From: Campylorhamphus procurvoides
Lineage: Eukaryota > Chordata > Aves > Passeriformes > Dendrocolaptidae
Length of the DNA stretch: 64,000 nucleotides
NCBI GenBank assembly: GCA_013396655.1
Contig: WBMV01007501.1
Location: 620,001-684,000 of the forward strand
Direction of reading: 5' to 3'
Below the pieces are notes generated by a model that searched no databases, was not told where the DNA came from, and was given only the letters and a program-made list of their open reading frames with translations. Below are positions 36,645-48,632 of this stretch, in pieces. How positions within the stretch are numbered: position 1 is the stretch's first letter; each line of letters begins with the position of its first letter. A program made the position numbers and the translations under genes.

Positions 36645-39600
36645 CTCTATTTCAACATACAGAAGATTTGGAAAGGAGTCCTGCCCTTTTTGTCAATTCT
36701 GCACACACAAAATCTATCTCAGAAACTGAGTCCAAGATTATAAAGAACATATACATGCAAATCTTAATTACTATTTTTATGTCATCTTTGTCTGCATTTG
36801 ATAGCCCTAATCAGACAATTGTATTAAAGAAAACAAGATCTGTCTATGCAAAATGGAGATTCCAAATTGGATCTTGTATGCATGGTGGGGAAAAAAATGT
36901 ATTAAAAGCAAACAATGAAAGGGCAACATGCTAGCAAAGTGAAAAAGAAATCCAGTCTCATTTCCCTAAATGGAATCTTATTATATCTATATTTGGGAAC
37001 TGGAATAAAAATTTTGCAGACCAGTTCTATTTCTGCAACAAGGTTGCAGAAGATATGGAGACAAAAAGCAGATCCGCTCCAGTTGCCTAATTGGACAGAA
37101 GTAGTTGCTGAATGCCAGCCTGACCTAAATGGAACTGAAGGATTTTCACCAACCTTTCATCCTTTTGTATTTTCTAAAGTTAATATTCCTTCCTTTGTGA
37201 TTCTTTCACTAGGCTGCAGCTGGGAGAACAAGAGGTACAGCTGAACTCAGAGCATCTTTCCATGCCTAGCTGATAAGGAGGTGCTTTGCTTGAGGCTAGA
37301 GCTAAATGACCTGTTCATAATCAATGTTTTTCAATTAATTTAATCTTTTCTCTTGTACATCAGTTTGTCATGAAGAGACCAGATTATACAAATACCTTTC
37401 TCATCTAATGTCATTTGATGAATGCTTCAAGAGAAAATAAAGTAACTGCTTGAAAACTGTCATTTCAAGGCTATTAGCCTCTTGTTGTGGCATCACTGCA
37501 GCAAATACCACTAAGCAGATGGGCTTGTCAGGACCACTCTGAAGCTGTCCCCTGGAGAGGACAGAGCAATAGGTAGCATCTACTTTGGAAGTAAGCTTTT
37601 GAGTTTCAGTCACTACGGCTAAGTTTGTTCACATTTTCTCTACAACTCCAAACTAGAGATAGACAGTGCACAAAATCTATTGAATTTTTCATGTATATGG
37701 TAGCATGGAATACAGCTAGAGCAAAAGTTAGAGGAGCGCTGTGTTTTGCCTCTTCCTTTTTTCCTGAGAGGGCCATCCTTCTCCCTTTTCCTAACAAACC
37801 ACCAAAGCAGAAATGTTAAAGCTGTAAGTTGGAGAGATAAAATGCTTCAGATTATGTTCCAGCCCACCAGTAAAATCAAGTCTGCTGCAGAGAGGCAGAT
37901 TGTCAGGAGAAGAGATAGCTCAGGATCCTCAACCCCCATGCAAAAGGGTCATATGATATATGAAACTTTGACAGAGGGGGTTGCAGCTTTCACAAAATAT
38001 TCAGAGGATTATTTAGCTTGACTTGTGTGAAATAAGTTGTTTCACACCAGTTAAGCAGATGTAATAACAAATAGCATCAGGAAAGCGAAATGCCCGAAAA
38101 CACAATGCAGCCAATCTTGGCTTCCTGTGCTGCTCTGTGGATTTCACCCATTACCTGCTCAGTTCTGCAGACGAGGGGTTTAGCTGCTTCCTTTCCTCCC
38201 AGTGGCCACTAAGATTAAAAGCCTGAGCTCTGTGACATATGGCTGCTCCAGTCACAGCAGATCTTTCGGCTTGTTTCCAACATGCTCTAACGTCAATTTA
38301 CCAGAATGGCACTTATAGATGTCCAGCTAAAATATCCCATTTCATCAGGGAAAATGCTTTCCCAATGGTATTGTTTGCCACTGAACAGAATTCAAAAATC
38401 ACTTTGTCTGTTATGACTTTTATTTTCATAAAGAATGCAAATATGAAATACTTAATGTGATCTCCTAATTAATGCAAATATGCCAAAACCCTTTGTTTTC
38501 CAGAGAAAAATATATTACACTGTTACATTTCCCCATTTCATGGCTGCATATTTTATATACTGTAACCATGGTTACTGTGTCATTAAAGTCTATTTGGAGG
38601 GAGTTGGGCATAGTGTTGAGTATTGCAGAGAATGATTGCTTTTGTAAATTTAAAAGAGGCTCTGCAACTAATTAGTGTGAGTTTGTGTAAATTGGACCAT
38701 TGGAGAACATGAAATTTGGAAAAAAAATTGTAGAGTCAGAAGCAAATGGAGAATATTTTACTTGATTTAGGAACTTGCCTTCTGTATCACAAGCCTCTTT
38801 TAATTGTGTAAAACTGAAGCCACACATTGTCATGCTACTGGCACAGAATCGCAGACAGCCCTGGCTGAACAAAAAGTTGACTGGTTTTATAAAGGAAGTA
38901 CAGGAGATGGGCAGAGAGCTGGGGAAAGGGTGGAGCATGCCTGGGCTGCTCTGATTTTGCATAATTTGGAAATTAAAAGTGAATTCAGCTGCTTGGGACT
39001 TTTTCAAGCTGCCTCTCGCCTGCCAATTAAGTATACATTTCTTCCATGTGGTGCACTATGTACTTGGATCGTGGGGCTCCCTTCTTTCTCCTTTACTGCC
39101 CAGCACTGTAGTAGCAGATGCAAAGTAGGATCTTGCCATCACATGTTTCCTTATTCTGTCTTCACATATCCTCATCAGAAAACAACATATCCATGGCCAC
39201 AGACACCTAGGAGCTTTTGTAGGGGAAACTGAATCTAACAGCTGACTATCGTGCTTCAGACACTACTAATCACTTTCCCAGCATGCCCTGAACTTTGCAA
39301 TAGTTGTATGATTTGCGGCATCTTTATAATGTCAGTAAGAATTTGCCATTCATCCCTGTACCTCTTTGCTGGGCAAATACTGGTGTATGTTTTTTTTTCA
39401 GTACCCCCTGGAACTGAACTTGCATGGGCCACTGCTGCAGCAGGCTTGAGTGACTGCACAGAAGTGAGGGTATGTGGAGTGACTGCTTCCATCAGTGGAG
39501 CAGTTAATGGCCTGTCCTTGTCCTGTCTCTGTCCCTGTACTGCTGCACACCCTCCATCTGCCGACTGCCAAGGGCAGTGAATTTTCTGAGTTTAATTTCT

Positions 39601-41749
39601 TACAATATTTTACAGATATTAATAACTAAGCTTACTACTCCTCATGGACTCAGAAAACCTAGTATTGTCCTGATACAAGGTGATGTTTGTATTGTGTTAT
39701 TTGTGTAACACTGGGATACAGCAGACATTTTTCCTTCTCAGGGGTCTCAGAGAATAAGCAGAAAATCAACACCTTCTCCAGACGACAGTAAGCACAAACT
39801 ATGTATGGCCCTGTAAAAACCTCCTGTCCCAATCACTCATCTCCCCCACACTTTGAATTCTAACACGGGAGCTGTGGAAGGAACCACATTGTCTCCATCA
39901 GCTTCAGGGAACACACTTCTACAGATGAATGGGGGAAAAAAACCAGTATAAATCTTGAGTAGTCACCATCAATCCCTGTCTCTTCACCATTATCCAATTT
40001 TATCCTTAAAAGCAGCTCTGCACAACCTGATTATCAGTACCCAGCATGACAGCCATGGCCAGAGAAGATGCAAAATCTGGGTTTCCCATTGACCACTGCC
40101 AGTTTAGCCAGTCACAGGCTGGTTCAATCAGCCCTCAGACAAACAGCTGCTAAAGCAGGGGTGAAAAAAATCCTGCCAGTACTAAAAAACAGAGTCTCAC
40201 ATAGTCTTTTTGTACCAAATAATTAGGCTGTTTTGATTTCAGGACTGTTAATTGAATAAATAAGACCAGTAACATGACACAGGACTCTGTGTATGAGTCC
40301 ATTCTCCCTGACTTGATCACTAACAGAGCTGCAATTTTGAGATTCAGACTCTCTGCCAACCTTTTCTCCACTAAGTGGTCCTTCCTTTTTTTTATTTTCT
40401 GCATCTGTTAACTTATCAAATGTGTCGGCAGGATACCTGAACCCTTACCCAGGATAATAGCCAGTCAGGAGGTAGGTAATGGCATGGTGGAGTATAACAT
40501 CGTTATGTAGCAATGCCATGATGAAATATCAAGGTGTCATGTCAGGAACATTGTATTTATCTTTCTGTGGTATTTTTGCATCATTTTGGAAAAGGCCAAG
40601 TATTCCTGTGAGGATGTGGTGTTATCGAAGAACATTTCAAAACCTATTTTGCACTCAGAGAGTTAACAATGGGAGAGATAAGCACTTCAACATCAGCAGC
40701 AGCAGGTGATCCTGCACCTCCTCATTTGCAATAGTTTAGCAAAACCAGCATCCAACCCTGTTTAGAAAGCATAGGAACTGCCAGTATGCTCAGGCTGAGC
40801 TCTGTTTTCCTCTCTTGTATCGCTCCCCGGCAGAGTATTAACCACTCACTGGTAATTCGGAGTCGAAACACACTCCATCTCAGCTAAAATCCTTAGAAGT
40901 ATACACAACACACACAGAGAAAACAGACAAAAACTGCCCTTATAGCAAATGCCATAAGTACATAATCCTCCATGTGATAGGGGCTTGCAGCAAGCACAGT
41001 GCACCAGAACTTCAGAGCACTCCACTTGCTACCTCAGTCTTCTGCTTTTTTTCATGGCTTCTGCTAAACCCACATTGCATTTCCCTGTAAGTTAGTAAAT
41101 GCTCATTTCAGAGAAGCCCTCTCTTTTTTTTTAACATTTCCAAAAATAAAGCATAACCAGAGGGTTCCTGTTATGTAACATAAATATTTTATTATCTTCC
41201 ACATTACTGACTTGCAGGAAAAAAATCTAGATACACTTGTGGCCTCTTCCATTAGATAACCTTGAAAAATCTGATGCCATAATTCACAAGTTGCCCTTCT
41301 GCATAATCATGCAAATATTGCATTATGTATACCTAACCCTTTGCCAAGTTGATGCTTGAAAAGATGGAAAAAATGAAAGTCTACATCTTACACCAGCTCC
41401 TATTGCTTTTTATCCAAAAGTAATTGTACCTGGCAATGTATTCTTTCTGCATCATGGGCATTATTTTTTTGATATTTCAACAATACAAAATTGTGCTTTC
41501 TGCTAGATTCATCATTCCATAGCACAGAGCCATAAAAATTAAATTACGAATTGTGCAGGTCTTGGTCTACCAGGCTAAATGCTATGCTATGCTGTGGAGA
41601 GCTCTGCTGGCATTTGCAAGGTTGCTGCACAGATGTAGCTGCTCGCCTGTTGGAGCATATACAGTGAGCCACAGTGCCACAGCCACTGGGCCAGCTAACA
41701 GAGGGGAAGCTCCATGCCTTTGTTTGTTTGATGACTCTCACTTCTGGAC
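36645..41749. other. Unique DNA, no gene recognised
   Basis: Open frames up to 142 codons (38804-39232) and 109 codons (36915-37244; 39251-39580) occur but have no recognisable domain, and both strands are open in places. No repeat family was identified. Short T runs lie near 39391 and 41126. Confidence 0.5.
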
Positions 41750-42215
41750 TGTGCTGGTTTCGACAGGGATAAAGTTAACTTTCTTCATAGTAGTTGGTAT
41801 GGGGCTATGCTTTGGATTTGTGATGAAAACAGTGCTGATAATTCAGGGATGTTTTTGTTATTACTGAGCAGCCCTTACACAGTATAAGGCCTTTTCTGTC
41901 TCTCACCTCACCCCACCAGCGAGGAGGCTGGGGGTACACAAGGAGTTGGGAGGGGACAGAGACAGGACAGTGGATCTCAGCTGATCCAAGGGATATTCCA
42001 TATCGTATAGTTCAGGACATAAAACTGAGAGAAGAAGGAAGGGGAAGATGTTCAGAGTAGTGTTTGTCTTCCCCAAGTCACCATTACACATGATGGAGCC
42101 CTGCTTTCCTAGGGGTAGCTGAACACCTGCCAATTAAACTGTCTTTATCTCAACCCACAAGTTTTCTCACTTTCTCCCTTCAGGAGGGATGAGGGGAGGA
42201 GAAGGAGGAAGAACC
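41750..42215 (+). mobile_element. Solo LTR, same family as at 24.8-26.9 kb
   Basis: It starts TGTGCTGGTTTCGACAGGGA, the standard 5' end of this LTR. It continues through 'tagttggtatggggctatgc', 'ccaccagcgaggaggctggg' and 'gggatattccatatcgtata'. It reaches an ATTAAA polyadenylation-like signal (42133-42138) and 'tttatctcaacccacaagtt'. The final segment with 'gccagctggggttaaaccac', seen in the 26.8-kb copy, is absent or diverged, so the right edge is uncertain. No internal retroviral sequence flanks it, which fits a solo LTR left by recombination. LTRs can act as promoters; nothing here shows that this one does. Confidence 0.75.
42133..42138 (+). promoter_or_regulatory. LTR polyadenylation signal variant (ATTAAA)
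   Basis: ATTAAA lies just before the 'ctgtctttatctcaaccc' segment, where the R region of this LTR is expected to end. It gives the orientation of the element. Function is inferred from position. Confidence 0.4.
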
Positions 42216-45200
42216 CAGAAACACACAGTGCATGAACTCAAACCCTTGCTCATGCAGTTCAGACAGATTTGGGGCGGATGAGGGCATTCACATCATAGCC
42301 CAGGCTGCCAGAAGCCATCTGTGAGAGACACATTTTTCAGGAATCAGGAACAGATAAGGCTACTGGATAGCCAGCCTCTCCCAGAATCATCTTCCTCAAA
42401 TATCCTCTGCACATACTTTAGGCTACTGCTCTATTTCTACAGGATTTCTAATTGTGTGGCAATTCTTCCCTGAGTGTCTGGTCCTCTACCTGTGTATTAA
42501 GCAGTTGCACAGAGTGCTCACACAACAGGCTGGACATGTCCATCAAGAGCCACTGCACATCCAGAAATCCTCAGTGCATCCACAGCATCAGCATTCAGCA
42601 CCTGTGCTGCTGGGCTGACCTTCTCCAAAGGGCTCATGTGCTTTTTAGTTTTATGCAAAAGGCTCAGGATGTCTCAAGCATCAAGGACTAGACAAAGGAA
42701 AACCTGACTTGTTTCTGCAGCAGTACAGACCAGTGCTTGCTGCAGAAAGAGCCAGAAGGGAGAGGATTGTCACAGCAGAGTGTCACATCAAAGAAAAGGT
42801 ACTAAGTTGTTTAAGAAAACATGTCTCTTATTAAACACTTCATGTACCTAACAGGGAATCACCCAGCACAGTTCTCATTATTCAAGCACTACTCGAGGTC
42901 ATGTCAGTCTGGCATAATGAAGCTCTCCATTTAGAAGATATCAGGACTATTTAAGGTTTGTGATAACATTTCCAGTTGACTTCATTTTAATTTGAATTAC
43001 ATGCCAGGGATACCAGTAATATTTTGGTATTCTTGCCAAAGAAAAGCTTTTAATATATACAGACTTTGAACATGCCAGCTGGCTGATGCTTAGAGTTTGA
43101 GTTCCCTTCAAAACAAGTTTATTGGAGCCATTTACGTAAGTCTCATTGACAGTTTACTTTAGCTTTCATTTCCAAGATATCAACATTAGTATCTATGATT
43201 TATTTTTCAGTCTATTGTGGGGAAAAGGAAAGTCCTTACCTCCGTATTCATATTAATATTTATATGAATCAGCCATTAATCACTTAGATCTAAGAGATGC
43301 ATGCCATGTTTTGAACAAGATGCAATTGAGCTCCCAGACACAAAGCCAGTAGATAGGGCCATCCAGGAAATGCACAGAATAGGTTACCAACCACAAGCCA
43401 ATACTCTTAAAAAGTTTTGGTCCGTGGATTAGGCAATGCCATGAAACATTCTCAGTGAATTTATCTGTTACTATCAGAACCCTGTTTCTTTTCACAGAAG
43501 GATTAAGTGACACAGCATAGCTTCTCTTCTCATGCTCCTTTTTTTTGCCAGCTTTCAGCCCCAAATCTTGCTCCTTTGTTAGGCTTTTCACAAATCCAAG
43601 CATTTAGCCCTGACTGTGTGCCTTGGCTTCCTCATCTGTGCTGTGTCACTTTGAGCCTTTTTCCCTCCAAGTCCTCAGTTTACTTCAGGTAATTGTTCTT
43701 CAAGACTGTTAACACACATGTTCATATTTTGAGTGTCCCTCAGTTCTGAATGTTGCCATGAGCTTCTACAGATTCTGCTCATCTTGGTTAAAAAAACCTC
43801 TCCATCATTTCAGCCAGCTCTAAGAAAGGAAGCTCCCAGTTTGCTCTACCTGCAGTACTGCCACATTCAACACAGTTCTCACAAATTACAGGGAAAGAAT
43901 TATTTCACATATTTGTTTGCAAACTACTGTATAAGATGCTGCTTTCAGAAGGGAGTCATGCACAGGCAGGAGGAAGGTGGTTGTTCCTTGTGCCTGGCAG
44001 CTGCCCAGAGAAGCAGCCAACCCTCTGTGATGGGGAGATGGTGCTTTCTCAGGAAATGATGAATAAGGCCCAGTGGGAGAAGCCTCTGGACCACAAAGGA
44101 TTTTGTTGTATTTCCTTCTTTGGATCTCCACGGTGCTCTAGATGACTAACTCCTGCTGTAATGCTGCAGCAGGACTAGATATTTTATGCAGCAAACATAG
44201 TGCCATGAGGTTCAGCCAACTCCATGGGAGTTTGGCCAAGTGTTTCCTCCCAAGTGAGGACCCTGTTTATGCTCTAAGCTGAGCTGGAGCGACCACACTG
44301 CCATTACCCACCACTCAGCTGCGGCTGGGCATAAGGGGTCTTTCACCCCTTTGTACCAGGAAGTGAAGAGTGATGGAAGAAGTGTTGGTTGAACTCACAC
44401 TTGGGGTGACAGTGTTGCTTTCAGCAGAGCAGAGACTGACCCCACCACTAAGGACAGCACTGTGATAGAATACTGGCAGGTTGCACCTTTTCTGGGCATT
44501 GTGAGGTGGCCAATGCTGGTTACAGTAGCCCAGAGCCAACACTAAGTCATCTATGCTTGACCCTTTCGAGGATACAACATAACCAGGTTACATTTACACT
44601 ACAGCCTACTCTGGAGCAGCCTCTGCTCCTTGGACTCTTGCAAGAGTGGGTCTGATCTGGCAGACCTTTGGTCCTCAGAGTGGGGAGAAATCCCTTAATC
44701 ACTGCAGCTGGGAGATGAGAAGTGCCTTGGTGGACAAAGTAATACAAAGAGAATAGTTACACCAGGCTGTGTCCACAGATAGTGGCAGACAAGTCCTGGG
44801 AGTGCCACGTTTCACATCTAAGAACCTACAGCCTATGCAATCCCACTGATCACCACCTCTAATGGGCACAGAACAGTCTCAGATATGGTACTGAAAGCAT
44901 ATTATTTGGTCCCCCTAATGCTTGCAGACAATTTTGAGTTACAACTCTTTCCTGGACAGCCACACCACAGTGGAGTTCAAGATAGCTCTTCACTTCCTTG
45001 TCTTCCTCAAGAAAAGACTTGAGTCTGAAGACCCCTTGCATTCCTACATAGAGACCCCTGAGGACTGTTGTAATTCTGATGACATGAAGACCTTCCTCTA
45101 CAAAGACTACTCCTTATTCTATCTGTCTTGCTGAAATTTCAGTTCACTGTGTACCTTAGTAGCAATGCCGAAAGATCTGATCTCTTCAAATACAAAGACA

Positions 45201-48007
45201 TATATTCAGAGCATTTATTTACACTTCTTTATTCTCGTTTGCACTGCCAACTCCTAAAAATAAAATAAAAAACCCTGATTGAATGATGACTTAATAAGTG
45301 AAGAAAAATAGTGGTGTTCCTATAGCATCAAAAAATCTCTTGACTGTATGTCTAGAATAACTTTTAAAGGCCCTAAGTAGATTTCTTTACCACATACTGT
45401 TGCTGATGTCTTGGGGAAATATCTGGAAACTGGATTAAAGGAAGTAAAGAAAAGGTGGAGGAGGAAGCTGTGTGTGTGAACACATTCTTTCCTCGATCCA
45501 TATCTGAATGTTCCCAGTCAAGAAGCTCTCAAGTCTGCACTTGAACTGTGCATCAAAAGAAGCGGCCAGTGTGTATTCTCCTGTCAAGCTCATTTCAAAC
45601 TGATGCATAACAGCTGTGTACTAGCCAAGGTCATTTCTAAGGTGTTTACTTTGACTGCAAACTAGATTTGTCTCTCTTCACTCGGATATAAAGTCAGTAA
45701 TATTTGTAAACCAAATATTGTAAATCGAAGGTCTGACTTGAAGCTGATGCTCATGTTGGACCTGGGAACATGAAACAGCTGCATAACAGCGGTATATCCC
45801 TGGAAATGCTGACCAGGACTATACAATGAAGGCGAATTCATAGGCAAGGCCTTGGGAAATGTTTCAGGGGCAAGATAATGATATCTCCCATGGAAATACT
45901 AGAGCCTCTCCAAGGGCTGCCCTACCTGCCTATGGGGAGCACTCAGTGCCTGGCCTGATGCCTTCAATGTCTTCTGGCCTGGTTTCATGTCATTGCCTAC
46001 CACCAGACACATCAATGTTCTCCTCCTAGAAGAGAGAACCGTCACACAGCCAGCTGCTACCAAAGCAAACAAGATCTGAAACAGTCTGAAAGCAGTTTTG
46101 AGCATAGACTTTCTTGAGCTGGATATGGGAATGCCCTCAGTTTTGGCAGCCCTTGAGAGCAGCCAGGTTCAGGTACAGCAGGTCCCAGATAGAACACCTC
46201 ACATTCTTAGAAGATGCGTACTTGTTCTGTGCTTCTGACACACCATTTGCAAAATGTATCTCACAATCCATGGCACCAATTAGGTGGCCAAAGGACATGC
46301 ACCATTTCCCTACAGGCTGGGAGGACTCTGGGGTATTAAAAGACCGTGTGCAGATGCTGGCACAGGCAGCTGGCTGGACAGACCAGCTTCTGCCAGTACC
46401 AGTGCATCTTAAACAACTAATCAGGGGCAAACACAACACTCCTGTTGCTAATGAACCTGTCTTAGTCCTGTGTATTTGTTTTCTTTTCTTTTCTTCTTGG
46501 GTGCCACATAATAGGAATTTTACTTTGTCCAATCCTCTGGAAATTTTAGCAAGCGTTTACTTACCAGGACAGTTTGCATGGCTCCTTTAGCAGGTAAATA
46601 TTTTTCCAAATTGCTTGAACTTTCATCTGCTATTTTTGTGATGATAGTGATAATGATTTAGCAACAGAATGACACTCCCTGTGTAAATAAGGATGGTCAT
46701 CTTCACATCATCTCATATGTTCCACTTTATGACATTTTTATGTTTTGCAACATGCAAACAAAAGAGTACCAAACTTACCTTAATGGTGCTAATGGAAGAC
46801 AAAATGAGTTCTTTGTAGATAACAACTAGGTTCTTGACATTTCTGACTAACTACAGTATAGGACTTCATTTCCACTGTGGTACTGCAGCTGCAAGCATTT
46901 GCCTGTGTCTAATCAAGCAAGAAGTTAACCTTGAATACCAAACACAAAATCTATAAACTAAAAGCTAGAACTAACTTGATTCCCTGAAGGTCACAGATTT
47001 AAATAGAATGGAGCAAATCCATTTGAAAATGAAACATTCTGCATTATTCCACATGTATAGCCTTATGTCTTTAAGACAGCATTTTCAAACTGCTTATTAA
47101 CCCTTTCCAAAAAATTAAGTAGTAAAATCTTTGAGTCAAATCTGGCTGTTCTTGTTCAGGGTTTAATCAAGCCAGTACAGCGCCCCGGGGCGAGGATGTC
47201 ATTGGACCTGTGCAGCCAGGAAGAAGTGAGAGCCTTTCCTCCTCCCTTGTATGAACACAGAGGTTAATGTAATCCAATTCCTTGTGCTCCAGTAAATGGC
47301 GAAGAGGAGGCAGAAAAAAGCCAGCTCTGCAGCACAGGAAGGTGAAAGCAGATTTGTCTTGACCAAAGGAAGTACAGAGGCCCAGATCATTGCATAGATG
47401 GAGCATCATGCTCGCTGGATTTGCTCCATGCCTATGGGAAGAGCTCACTTCCCCCTCCCACTCTGCCCACAATGGTACTTGCAGTCACAGTCCATCATCA
47501 CATGTACTCCAGGGGAAATTCTGACTGAGGAAACACTGCCAACTCACTACTTCTGAGATTCACAGGATAAGATTCAAAGGATATATTTAGTCACACTGTC
47601 ATTTCTTTTTCCAGAACCTCATCTAATGACCAAATATTTACTGTTCCTCCTCACAAAAATGTGAGGACATTTGAGATGCTTTGGTTTGCAAGGACTTACT
47701 ATGTTACCAGCATATATACTTTAATCATAGAGCAGTTAACACTCAGCCACAGATAACACATTACAGGGTCCAGGTTCATCTCTAGACAATGACATCTGCA
47801 TCTAAATTTAGGTGTCTGAGCTCACATTTTGGTCAATGGAGCTCTGGTGCTCAGTCTGGGTGCCTGAACATCAGGGCCCGGGGGTGTTCAGTGGAGCATC
47901 TGAGATATCTGCATGGAGTTGATGGATGTGACCCAAAGCCTGCACACCTGAAGACGTAGATGTGTCTTTGGACTTCAGAGATGGCACTGGACATTGCAGC
48001 AAACCCC

Positions 48008-48008
48008 N
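48008..48008. other. Single undetermined base
   Basis: A lone N in otherwise ordinary sequence. The other single Ns in the window coincide with a duplication junction and an abrupt repeat end, so this may also be a nominal join. I see no repeat on either side of it. Confidence 0.8.
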
Positions 48009-48573
48009 GAGGAAAGCAGTCTTTGGTATGCAGATGCTTCAATCTTCCACCTCTGCTGTGCTGAATGGGAGAGAAGCATTTCTCTCTCAACCTACCTAGC
48101 AACCAGTTTAGCACCTTCAAATATAATGTTCTGTGGCCCATTGAACTTCCTCCTTGGAGCTGGAGCTGCTGGCCTTTCTTTTACTCTCACATGGAGCACG
48201 TCATCTTCCAATGGAGTTTCATGCGCTACTCATTGCAATTTCATCTCCCAGGTAGCTCCTCAGTTAGCCTTGTGCTAGAAACACAATCCCTGGATTTATT
48301 ATAATGCTGTTATCATAGGGGAAATATGAAACTGGAGTTCAAGTAAGTTAGAGGAGCAATAGGATCCTGGGAATTGGCAAGGAGTTGTAGCCGTGTGAGA
48401 AGTCACTGGATCAAAAGTTACAAACAAGACGAGGTCTCACAGGCTGACTCCATGGCTCCTGTTTAGCACGCTTTTGTGTTTGTAGTCATCATTACCAGTC
48501 CCCCTCCTTGGGAGCGTAACTGTGAACAGAGCTAAAGGAGGTATTCACTGAAATTTTCAATTTTAAAATTGGT

Positions 48574-48632
48574 GGGGTTTTTTATTGGTTTGGTTTGTTT
48601 TTTGTTTGGTTTGGTTGGTTTTTTTTTTTTCC
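48574..48632. repeat. T/G-rich low-complexity tract
   Basis: Runs of GGTTT, TTGTTT and a 12-base T run follow each other for about 60 bases. Confidence 0.8.

Noticed and set aside
46137..46532. 131-codon minus-strand frame with an IGAMDC string resembling the first catalytic region of HARBI1-type transposases
   Set aside because: Only a few residues match, the expected flanking motifs are absent in all frames I checked, and the opposite strand is open over the same stretch.
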